Translations under genes and position numbers: made by a program
The notes under the pieces: generated by a model
Seen by the model: only the letters and a program-made list of their open reading frames with translations
What the model was told of the DNA's origin: nothing
Databases searched by the model: none
Origin: Zizania palustris
Taxonomy: Eukaryota > Streptophyta > Magnoliopsida > Poales > Poaceae
Length of the DNA stretch: 64,000 nucleotides
Direction of reading: 5' to 3'
Assembly (NCBI GenBank): GCA_019279435.1
Contig: JAAALK010000082.1
Location: 80,696,989 to 80,760,988 of the forward strand
Shown: positions 22,934 through 34,000 of the stretch, piece after piece
How positions within the stretch are numbered: position 1 is the first letter of the stretch
How the letters are laid out: every line of letters starts with the position of its first letter

Positions 22934-24277
22934 GATACTTTGAGTCAGTTTTTTCTTTTCTTCTTTATTTTTATTGAGTCTTTTTGTGTGCATTCATATC
23001 ATGCATAATCATCAATCACATTTTTAGCTTGCTTCTGTTATATAATTAATCTGCTTTACTTTCTCTAGCTAGTATATGCTTTTCATGACTTGTCGATGAT
23101 CATGTTCTAGTCCAGTTCACATGATATATCTAATATTTGTCATATGCATGGCTTTTATGTTTTAAAAATGAAAAATGATCACCATTGCTTCTGGTAACTA
23201 GCATGTGTAGGTTGAATGCTTTTGCTATCTTTTACATGCCTTGTAGCTATATCCTCACTTAGATGCAGATATGCAACTTGGACATCTATATGCTTTAAAT
23301 ATGAAAAATGTGTTATAAAAATGATAAAAAATTTAGAAAAATCAAAAATTTACGCATTTTTATGATTATTAGAAAAGATCCAAGTGGGTTTGCTTTGTCG
23401 CATTGCATTGTTCTGGACTGCTTACCATAGCACTTTGGTATGAACTAGGACGGTGTAATGTATGCCAAGACCAATGTCTTAAGCTTCTGATAGTCCAGTT
23501 CTGTCCTAGGCTTGACTTGGTCGGTTAGCATAAGGTTTGACATGCAAATAACCCCTGGCAGAAATGAAAAATAAAAAGAAGAAGTCTGAAAATTTTAAAA
23601 AGATGACAAGTTTGCTGAAGCACTTTGTTTTGGACAATGCTTATCTTGGTAGATATCAGTTAGCTTTTGCATACCATGTTTTACCTTGCTTGTCAACTAG
23701 AAAATGTGGTGATGCTTTTGTTTTACAAAAAATCAAAAAATGTGTGCTAATGACTCTCTTTAGATATCATCTGTTGCACTAATCATGTCATGTATCTTAG
23801 ACAGTATATCTTTTGCTATACCTGTTAGATGTTGTAATTGCAGTCAATCATATCTAAGAAGCATGCTTTTCACACTCCACCTGCGCCACATCTGCATTCA
23901 TGGCATATTTTGAGGGGGAGCTGCATTTCAGGGGGAGTTTGTGTCTATGTCTCTTTAAAGTACATTTAGTCTCACTTGATGAGTCCAATTGTCAACAAGG
24001 GGGAGAAATTTTGGATTACATTTTTTAGCTTTCTCCAGGATTTATTTCACGGGGAGTTCCTTGTTGGTAATTCTGTTGCACTTGTTTTTGAGTCTTTATT
24101 TTGGGTTAACCATAATGACCATTTTCTTGCTTCTGTTTGACTTTTGGTCATTAGGGTTAAACTTTTATTTTCTTTCTTCTATTTTCTTTTGTCTTTGTTT
24201 TCCTGTTTCCACATGTTTTGCAGGTTCTGAAGATGAGCTGAAGAGGGTGTTGACAATGCACTCATCAAGGGGGAGAT
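22934..24277 (+). other. Copia-B 3' untranslated region with repeated polypurine tracts
   Basis: No gene is seen. Purine runs of the type TTGAGGGGGAGCTG, CAGGGGGAGTTTG and AAGGGGGAGAAATT lie at about 23,909-24,007. The final tract CATCAAGGGGGAGAT is at about 24,263-24,277, immediately before the LTR. This matches the Sirevirus pattern also seen in Copia-A. Confidence 0.75.
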
Positions 24278-24715
24278 TGAGAAACCATGTTGAAGAATAT
24301 GGTTTTGATACTCCAGATGTGATGAGTGATTGTCAACGGAAGTCAAAGGAAGGGAGATATGAAGACCTGCCGTGTCTGAGGCGCGTGTGACTCAGGTACA
24401 CGGGCAGCGAGCGACGGCCAGGCAGAGGAGCCGCGGAGTCGGGCTGGCCCAATCCGGGTACATGGCTAGGAGCGGCGGATGATCCACTGGACTATTGACT
24501 AGGTTTGACTCAGGTATACGGGCGGCGAGCAATTGCCGGGCTGAGGAAGCTGCGGGGTCGGGTCGGCCCAATTTGGGTACCCAGTGTTAAGACAGTGGAC
24601 GCTTTGTCAGTTTCGGCGCAAAATTGACAACCTATGATTATTTTGTTTTTAGGATATTAATATTTAGTTTTTAAGTTCAGAATATTTTATTTGAGTCAGG
24701 TGATTTTTCTAAGAA

Positions 24716-24720
24716 TATTT
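24716..24720. other. Target-site duplication of Gypsy-2 (left)
   Basis: TATTT here and at 41501-41505 flank the element exactly, a perfect 5-bp duplication. Confidence 0.92.
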
Positions 24721-26250
24721 TGACGACGGGAAAACGGGAACCCTCTAGAAATATAATTATGTAGAAAGGGCCTTATCCACAAATCGTTAGATACGAGTTA
24801 GTTTGATTAAAATGCAAAAAATGAAATATCAGACATTGTGAATCCATTACTTCCAGAATTAATACGCTTACATAATAATTCTGTTAATTACATCTCCGTA
24901 GAGAAAACCCCTGATTAAGAGTTCCGACTAAAAGAAAATTACAATGCATGTTGATTATGAAAATAACATTCTATCCTAGCTCCAGCGTTGTTGAAGAATT
25001 GTCTTGATTTTTTTTTACATTGGTTTTTTTGTTAAGCATGTATGGAACATAAGCGCTTTGTTAGCGTGAATATCATGATCAAACCATATATACGTATATG
25101 CTATGCTTTATCTTCTTTGGTATGGTGCCATTAGGCGTAATCCAATAAGCACCTATTTTGGTATTTGAACTATAACTTAGTCCAACTTTGTAATTTTTAT
25201 TGTCACGATGCCTCAAATATTGAGGTTCAATTATTTATGCAATTGTTGCACGAGTTGTTTATGCACATGAATGCAATTTGCACCATCTACAGTATATGTA
25301 AAGAAGTGCAAGTATATTATCATTTATTTTTTTGATCCAACCTATGTACAAAACATGATTATGAATCATTTTTTATAAGTGTCAACGACCTCACATTTTT
25401 ACTATGGAGCATTTATGAAGAACATAAACATTCTCTTTTTTTATGTGATGCTATATAATAAACATAAATGTTGTTCGTATACATTCATTCTTTAATTTTA
25501 CTCGCCATTGTGCATGTGTTTGTGCGAGTGCTTGTTACTTTTGTTAGCATATATGTATACATATGACATTGCATATTTTCCTTATGGCCGCATTATTTTC
25601 ATATATATATGATGCATATTTTGATTTGCTTATTAACTTTTGTGCACAAATAGAGCGCGGGAATTACTATTTGCGTGATAGTAGCAAGCACAACGAACTT
25701 CAATATATCTGAAGTCATTACCACCCTCATGACACGATACTCATAATTTGTGTACATTTTTATCAATCTCATTTACGCTATGTGTGTATATTCAGCATAT
25801 ATGAATAATTTTTTTTTACCACACTGCCTAATGCTAAAACAGCTTACAACTGTGAAGCGTAACTGAAGCATGTATATAAATTTGTTCATCTTATAATGAG
25901 CTTTTTCATAAATGTATTTTTACATTTTATTTCACTTTTTGTATCGTCTAAATATAACATGATTTTCTGTATATAGAACCCCTACACCAGATTTGAGGCG
26001 GAGCAAACGAACGGTCATACTTTTTTTTCTTGAAAAAGCATTGCATAATACGTATGCATATGACTAATTGGTACTCCAATGTATATGCATGATATGCCTC
26101 TTTTTTTTATCACGCTATCATTTTAATAATTTTACGTGACGCTGATACAAATGACCGCTTATATGGCCATAGGGCTCTTGTGGCAGCATGTATACGTGTC
26201 AATTTTATACTACTATCGTGATGTAGTACTCTTAATATGCTTTCTCATCT

Positions 26251-26575
26251 CCTTGGGCTTGTTCCAATGGGCCGAGTAAAGGGTTATGACGTGTATGTTT
26301 TTATAAGATGCATTCCTAGGCTTGTACCAAAAGGCCAAGCCTAGGACTATGACATGAATATGTATTCCTAAACTTGTATCAAAAGGCCGAGTTTAGGACT
26401 ATGATATGTATGTTTTTATGAGATGCATTCCTAGGCTTGTACCAAAAGGCCGAGCCTAGGACTATGACATGAATATTTATTCCTAAACTTGTACCAAAAG
26501 GCCGAGTTTAGGACTATGATATGTATGTTTTTATGAGATGCATTCTTAGGCTTGTACCAAAAGGCTGAGCTCAAG
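26251..26575. repeat. Tandem hairpin array in Gypsy-2 LTR (115-bp period)
   Basis: Five 31-bp hairpins lie at 26315, 26367, 26430, 26482 and 26545, with a degenerate one at about 26251. Two stem types alternate: CCTAGGCT with AGCCTAGG, and CCTAAACT with AGTTTAGG, around a shared loop TGTACCAAAAGGCCG. The pair of hairpins repeats every 115 bp. The last copy has a weakened stem. The array is downstream of the LTR TATA box in the sense of transcription, so it would be in the RNA leader. An identical array is at 39708-40032 in the other LTR. Confidence 0.85.
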
Positions 26576-26843
26576 ACTATGATATGATGCATTTAATTTA
26601 AAAGAAAGAAGGAAAAGTGGACAGAGAGCATGATTTTTTATACCTTAGCAGTATTTTCCTTCTTCAAATCGCTGGTGTGAATGAGTAGTGCTTTTCCCTG
26701 CTTTCCTCTCCGCCGCGTGTGCCTTGCAGCAGAGCGGGCTCTCAAAAAACTAGCAGTGCGTATTTACTCTTCTGAAAAGCCCTACCGCCGATCGCAACAG
26801 CGTATGCATAGCAGTCCGCCCTTCTCTTCGTGGCTGTATGCAG

Positions 26844-26851
26844 TATTTATA
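26844..26851 (-). promoter_or_regulatory. Gypsy-2 LTR TATA box
   Basis: The minus strand reads CTCTATAAATACTGC. The equivalent in the 5' LTR is at 40301-40308, which would drive the full-length element transcript. Confidence 0.7.
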
Positions 26852-28040
26852 GAGGATGTAGGGGCTTACGTGCGCAGCATCGTGGAAGGACGTGCGACGG
26901 GACGTGGGCTGGACGTGGGGATTGTTGACTGCATGCTTCCTGCCCACCCGCGCATTGCTTCTTTTCTTTTTTTTTAGCAAAAATCTGCATGCAAACCGGG
27001 TGGTTTCTGGCTCCCTGCGCGCGTGGGAGAATGGGTTGCATGCGTCGGAATGGATGCGTGCGCAGGAGCAAGGCGTGGTCTGCTTTGCTGGATTCCTTGT
27101 GCGTGCATGCAAGGGATGTGTGTGTACGCAGGACCCTACATGGGCATGTCTCCATTTAATTTTTTCTCCTTTTTTTTACAGAAAGAAAATTGCGTGCAAT
27201 TCCTCACATTGCATGCAAGAGAGGCTATCGCTACTCTCTTCTAACTTGCACAGATTATCTTCATTTCTTTTTCATGCAAAATATGTAAAATTATATTTTT
27301 TAATATTTTGATCCGTATTTAAAATATGTGATCAATTTTATTTGTAAGTTGTATAAATTATTCATCGTTATATATGTGTGTGTATATATATATATTTCTC
27401 TTCTTTTTATTTCAAAGACACATGTTGCAACTGATTGTATAATTTTCAGTATATTTTATTTAAAATATTATATCGGTCCATCTATTGATGCATATTTGGG
27501 ATGCAATGTTTACGTCGATTGCTAGATATCCCCTTTTTTTATCTTTGCGCATATATTTATTATAGATTTTTAGTGATGCACACGCAGTGAAATATCGATG
27601 AATATTCTATTTAGAGAGACATTATCATTATGTATATACTATTCATTTCGTATATATGTGTCTGCATTTATATCACACGCACGTGTAGTCATGGTAAACT
27701 GTGAGATATATATTATATGTTTTTTTTATATTGACATTGTTCGGTCTCGCACCCATATAATATATTTTTTAATGTAACCGTTATGATTATACATATTTTT
27801 TTATTTAGATTTTCATGCCACTGGGCAGAGAGGTTGTCATTTATTTATAAATAGAATATTTCATTATGTCGAGGTTGCTGTTCTTATCGTATTTTTTATA
27901 TGTTTTTATGATACATGTTGGGTACCGAAATATTTCATACCAATAGATAGTCGCACATATTCGAGGTATATTTACTATGAGTTTTTTTTTTACTATATAA
28001 GTATATATATTTTTTTAAGGAGCCAAAATTATTGTCAACA

Positions 28041-29868
28041 AATGCCCCCTCGAGCTGTGGATGCAGAAAATTGTATTTATTATCATTGCCTTTTTTTTTG
28101 CATCCAAAGCTCGAAATATAAGATTATATATATACATATATGACCATATATTTTGTTTCTTCGAACTGATTTTCTTGATGATATATATCATGGTATTTTC
28201 TCAAGATACAACACTGTTATGCGATGTATATATTGTATTTTGAGGTATGAGAAATCACATGTGTGGGTGCAATATCCCGCCAAGTTTGTTAGCTTTTGAA
28301 TATTTATTGAGATATTTGAGAGGATTTTTTTTTATTTGGAACCACCATCTTCGATTTCCTGGAGAGTGTGAAGACACAGTCTAATAGCTTGGACTAGTCA
28401 CGTTCCCTTTATTTACTTTCATTTTATCTTGCTGGCATATGAAACTTTATGTTTGCATGATCGTCTGACTCATACGACAAACTTTCATTGCTCATTGAAT
28501 CTCATTTTTTATTCTTTTTAGATCATTGTTTAGATCAGAAAGCTTGGTTGTGAAATATGTGGTCTATATATGTGTATGTGTTGGTAGTTGATTTATTTAA
28601 AGTAGCGTTGAATTATTTATATTTCTTGATGTGCAAGCGCTTATTGCTCATGTAATGCTTGCTTCATATTGTAACAAACACTCCCATTATTTTAGAGTCC
28701 TTTGCTACCTACACACCATATTTATTTTAGGCTAAAGAATCTTCTTATATAATTCTGATTTATTTCGGGCTTATGAGGTTTGGAGTATTGTTCCGTTTTC
28801 AGGTTGTATATATACATATATTTCATGGGGTAAGGTATGCAACCTCATGCAATGGAGGACTGTACATTTTGTTTTTTTTTGTGTCCACAGTTTAGACTCA
28901 TGAGGAATAGAGCATTGTACATTAATTATTTTGTTTTTATGTGTCCACAGTTTAGGCTCATGAGGGATGGAGCATTGTACATTAATTATTTTGTTTTTTT
29001 ATGTGTCCACATTTTAGGCTCATGAGGGATGGAGCATTGTACATTAATTATTTTGTTTTTTATGTGTCCACAGTTTAGGCTCATGAGGGATGGAGCATTG
29101 TACATTAATTATTTTGTTTTTTTATGTGTCCACATTTTAGGCTCATGAGGGATGGAGCATTGTACATTAATTATTTTGTTTTTTATGTGTCCACAGTTTA
29201 GGCTCATGAGGGATGGAGCATTGTACATTAATTATTTTGTTTTTTATGTGTCCACAGTTTAGGCTCATGAGGGATGGAGCATTATTTTGTTTTTATGTGT
29301 GTCCACAGTTTAGGCTCATGAGGGATGGAGCATTGTACATTAATTATTTTGTTTTTTATGTGTCCACAGTTTAGGCTCATGAGGGATGGAGCATTGTACA
29401 TTAATTATTTTGTTTTTTTTATGTGTCCACATTTTAGGCTCATGAGGGATGGAGCATTGTACATTAATTATTTTGTTTTTATGTGTCCACAGTTTAGGCT
29501 CATGAGGGATGGAGCATTGTACATTAATTATTTTGTTTTTATGTGTCCACAGTTTAGGCTCATGAGGGATGGAGCATTGTACATTAATTATTTTGTTTTT
29601 TTATGTGTCCACATTTTAGGCTCATGAGGGATGGAGCATTGTACATTAATTATTTTGTTTTTTATGTGTCCACAGTTTAGGCTCATGAGGGATGGAGCAT
29701 TATTTTGTTTTTATGTGTGTCCACAGTTTAGGCTCATGAGGGATGGAGCATCTCATTTATGTACCCAAATTGCCATTTGTGTTTGACTAATTGAACTTGT
29801 GCAAATGAGTAATTTTTTTATTACTCATTATCGCACATCTTTAAAAGTTTTATTATTATTATTATTAT
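28041..29868 (-). other. Gypsy-2 3' untranslated region
   Basis: The stretch between the integrase stop (29869) and the 3' LTR is AT-rich with no gene. The polypurine tract (minus CGAGGGGGCATT, about 28041-28052) abuts the LTR. The tandem array at 28889-29750 fills nearly half of it. Confidence 0.8.
28889..29750. repeat. Fifteen-copy tandem repeat (about 61-bp unit) in Gypsy-2
   Basis: Fifteen head-to-tail copies share TTTAGGCTCATGAGGGATGG and GTGTCCACAG. Most contain GAGCATTGTACATTAATTAT. Copies leading into units 8 and 15 lack about 11 bp (GTACATTAATT), and some have CACATT for CACAGT. Because the unit is open on the plus strand, it gives repeated peptide-like ORFs, which I do not regard as genes. 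There are no unique spacers, so it is not a CRISPR array. Confidence 0.95.
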
Positions 29869-31017
29869 TTATGCATAATAACGTTTTAAGAATTTTCCAT
29901 TTATCGGAGTTGGGTAGTACTCACCATCGGGAGAAATGATTCTATATGCTCCACTAGAATATACTTCTTTCACGATATAAGGACCCTCCCATTTAGGCTC
30001 GAATTTTCCTTGCATCCGATGTGTAATATTCATAGGACGGATGACCGCAAGGACTAAGTCTCCTTTTTTAAATGACCTTCTCTTGAGCCGTTTATCGAAG
30101 GCGCGTGACACTCTAGCTTGATAAGCCTCTAGATTTTGTAGTGCCTGTAGTCGTTTTCCTTCCAACTTTTCTAGCTCATTAAGGCGTAACTTTGCAGCTC
30201 CAACCTCTGCTATATTTTCATGAATAGCAACCCTTAGCGATGGGATTTGTACTTCTATAGGTAGTACTGCTTCACCACCAAATACTAATGAATAAGGGGT
30301 CATCCCAGTTGGGGTACGTGTTGTCGTTCTATATGCCCATAATGCCTCGAGAAGTTTATCATGCCACTCTCGTTTGTTTTTGGCGACGACTTTCTTTAAA
30401 ATTTTACATAAAGTTTTGTTGAATGCTTCTGCTTGTCCATTAGCTGTGGCATTATATGCTGTAGAAAAATTATGCTTAATTTTAAACTTGGCGCACAACC
30501 TCCGTATAAGCTCGTTTTTAAATGGGGAACCATTATCGGACATAATTTTGGCTGGTACGCCAAATCTATATATGAGATGTGTTCTTATAAAGTTTTCTAC
30601 ATTTCTAGCCTTGACTTCTCTCAGTGGTACGACTTCTGACCATTTGGAGAAGTAATCGGTTGCAGCCAAAATGAATTTATGGCCTTTAGATGATGGAGGT
30701 TGTACCGGTCCTACTACATCCATTCCCCACATTTCAAACGGCCATGACATGGTCGTTGGATGTAACGGCTCATGAGGCTGATGGATAAAGTCAGCGTGTA
30801 TTTGACATTCATGACATTTCTTTGAGAATTTTATGGAATCCTCGAACATGGTTGGCCAATAATAGCCTAAATGCTTTAATTGATAATATAGCTTGGGCCC
30901 CGATTGATGTGACCCACAAACTCCGGCATGTACTTCATTCAAGACATCTACCACTTCATTGTGAGCTATACAACGGCAACAACATGCCGTCATATGAACG
31001 TCGATAAAGCGTGTCAT
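29869..31017 (-). pseudogene. Gypsy-2 integrase
   Basis: The minus-strand frame holds the zinc-binding N domain (HAGVCGSHQSG and CHECQIHAD), the catalytic core (MWGMDVVGPVQ, KIMSDNGSPFKNE and NGQAEAFNKTL, giving the D, D, E triad) and the C-terminal domain (RSFKKGDLVLAV and KWEGPYIVKEVY). It ends FLKRYYA at 29869. The domain is complete, but its frame differs by one base from the upstream pol frame. An apparent extra C in the run near 30,972-30,976 explains this. The enzyme would insert the cDNA into the genome. Confidence 0.9.
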
Positions 31018-34000
31018 TTATACATGTATACTGTGTTACTCTTTTTCGAATTCTTGCTCGTTCAACTGACTCTAAAGGTAGATATCCATGTCGTAGATAA
31101 TCGAGGAAGGGTGACCTCCAGTCTCCTTTTTCAATCTGACACACATGTGTCGTCATTGCCACGTCAGTCGCTTCTTCATTTTCAGTGAGTATCGGTAACA
31201 CTCTATGTTCCTCCACCCGAACATCCATCGTTTGGTAAGCCTTTAGTGACATGCTAGCAGCTAAGCTTGCTAACGCATCAGCTTTTTCATTTTGACTTCT
31301 TACAATATGTTCAATATTTAATTCGACGAACATGGTCATTAGGTATTTTGCTCTAGCGAAGTATGGTAACAACCCTTCTTTCTTTACTGTATATATACCC
31401 AAGAGTTGATTAATTATCAGTTGGGAATCTCCATAGACGGATAGCGTGTCAAGCCTCATATTTAAGGCTATCTCAAGCCCAATTATCAATGCTTCATACT
31501 CAGCAGCATTATTGGAGACCGCTGTTGTTAACGTAAATGAATATGGTATTATGCCTTCGTCGGGCGTGATGAACACTACTCCTGCACCAGCCCCTGATTG
31601 ACGACAGGCACCATCAAAATACATTTTCCATGATGAACTTGTAACCGACGTAGCAAGTACTTCCTCATCAGGTAAATCATCGTCGATAGGAAAATTGTCT
31701 GGCACGGGATGTGCTGCGAGAAAATCAGCCAATGCTTGTCCTTTTACTGATTTTTGTGGGACAAAAGTGATGTCAAATTGTGACAAGAACATTGCCCACT
31801 TAGCTAGTCTTCCTGAGAGGACCATTTTATTCAATATATATCTTAGAGGGTCTGCTCTTGAAACGAGGTGTACAGTGTGCTCCAACATGTAGTGTCGAAG
31901 TTTTTGGGCTGCGAATACGAGTGCTAGACATATTTTTGCCATGTCTGGATAATTACACTCTGCCCCCACTAATGTGCGACTAAGGTAGTATAATGACATT
32001 TCCTTTCCCATGTCATTATTTTGCGCTAAAAGTGCGCCTAAGGATGTTGGCATTGCCGCTGTATATAATATAAGAGGCCGCCCTTTAATTGGGGCATTTA
32101 GGACAGGTGGATTTATCAAGTATTTCTTAATCTCATTAAACGCATTTTGACATGCTTGATCCCACTCGAAGGGGACCCCTTTTTTCATAAGTCGAGAAAA
32201 AGGCTTGCATCGACCTGACAAATTTGAAATAAATCGTCTGATATATGCCAAGTGGCCTTGAAGGCTCTTTAGCTTATGCAGGTTCACTGGTGGTGGCATC
32301 CTAACTATGGCTTTTATTTTGGATGGGTCAACTTGGATACCCTGCTTTGTGACGATAAATCCTAGAAATTTTCCAGATGATACTCCGAATGCACATTTCA
32401 TTGGATTCATCTTTAATTCATGTTTTCTAAGGCGGTTGAATACAACGTCTAAATGTTGTAAATGATCATTCTCTTTTCTTGATTTTACGACGATATCATC
32501 TATGTAGCATTCTACCATGTCATGTAGCAGCCCATCTAGGACGACTGACATGGCTCGTTGGTATGTGGCACCCGCATTTTTTAATCCAAAGGGCATAACT
32601 TTATAACAATATATCCCTTTTGGTGTTCGGAAAGCGGTTAACTCTTCATCTTCTGGTGCCATTCTTATTTGATTATATCCTGAAAAACCATCCATAAAAG
32701 AAAATATTTCGTATCCCATAGTGGCATCCATGAGGATTTCAGAAATAGGAATAGGAAAATCATCTTTTGGACATGCTTTATTCAAATCTCTGAAATCAAC
32801 ACATACACGAGTTTGTCCATTCTTTTTTTTGACGGGGACAATATTAGAAACCCACTTGGGGTACTTAACTTCCCTAATAAACCCTGCAGCTATGAGTTTA
32901 TCGACCTCAGCTTCAATTTTTGGGAGGACATCTGGGCGAAACCTTCTTTGCGGTTGTTTTACCGGTGAAACATCCTCTTGTACAGCTAACCGATGCATTG
33001 CAACCGTGGGGTCTAAACCTGGCATTTCATCATAAGACCAAGCAAATACATCTTTATTTGAGGAAAGAAATTTATAGTATTCTTTCTTACTCTCTTCAGA
33101 CATATATTTGCTAATGTAGATTGGACGAGGATCATCAGGCGTCCCAATATCAATTTCTTCCAACTCGTCAACTGTTGATTGGTTTCCATCTTCCATTTGT
33201 GGAGATGCTTCTGTCGTATCTATAAACTCGGCTGAAGTCATACAAACTTCATAACCCAAACCATATTTCCCTTCCATTAATTTCTTATCCTCATGCAGAG
33301 CGTTCAACTGTGCTTGTGACAGCAGCTTCATAAATGGTGCAAGCTGCCCCCGGCCACCACATAAAGACGGTCCTGTGAGGGTGTCATAACCCATTTGCTG
33401 CATTATATACAACACCTTGTTATCATATAAAGAAATGGGCAAAGACTCATTATCTTCATTTGATAAAGTAATATGTGCGGATGTTCTAGCTTTATTTTTT
33501 GCTGGAACAAATTTGCGCAATTCATTTCGTGCATGTCTTATTTTGTGTTGTATCAGAGAAGGTGGAGGCATTGTTAATTTTATACCTTTATCAAGGGATG
33601 GCTCATTCACCACCTGAAATATTGGTTCCCCCTTCTTTCTCAAATCAGCTGGTATATATTGATATATTTTTCGAGTCGATGAGGTTTCTCTTTCTTCTAT
33701 TTTTGCGAACCTTTGCTCCAGTGTTGCTTTTGTATTTGACTTTTCTATTTTACCCACGGGCTCAATGTAAAATTTAGCATCAGCATAGAAAGATTCGGCT
33801 ACTGTAAATGGCCTTTTATCAGCAAAAATTGTTGTTGTTTCTCCTTCAGCATCTTTGTATTTGATGCATTGATGAAGTGTAGATGGCACCACTTGATTTT
33901 CATGAAGCCATGGACGACCAAGTAAGGCATTGTATGAAGTAGCAGCATCAATCACATGGAAAGTCACATAAGTAGACAATGCTTCCATTTTACACACCAA

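Larger units (their letters stand above)
24721..28040 (-). repeat. Gypsy-2 3' LTR
   Basis: On the minus strand it starts TGTTGACAATAATTTTGGCT at 28040 and ends CCCGTCGTCA at 24721. A TATA box lies at 26844-26851 (minus), so U3 is about 1.2 kb and the R-U5 part about 2.1 kb, which is unusually long. Many small ORFs around 26,681-27,311 are duplicated in the other LTR and are not supported as genes. The hairpin array at 26251-26575 is described separately. Confidence 0.93.

Noticed and set aside
26681..27311. Overlapping ORFs of 73-139 codons on both strands, repeated at 40138-40746
   Set aside because: They are inside the two LTR copies of Gypsy-2 and are identical only because the LTRs are; no domains and a GC-rich composition that makes chance ORFs likely.
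28837..29627. Repetitive peptide ORFs (62 and 100 codons)
   Set aside because: They are the tandem array read in an open frame; unit length changes break the frame and it is non-coding for the element.
28889..29750. CRISPR array
   Set aside because: The repeat units are contiguous with no unique spacers, and this is plant nuclear DNA.
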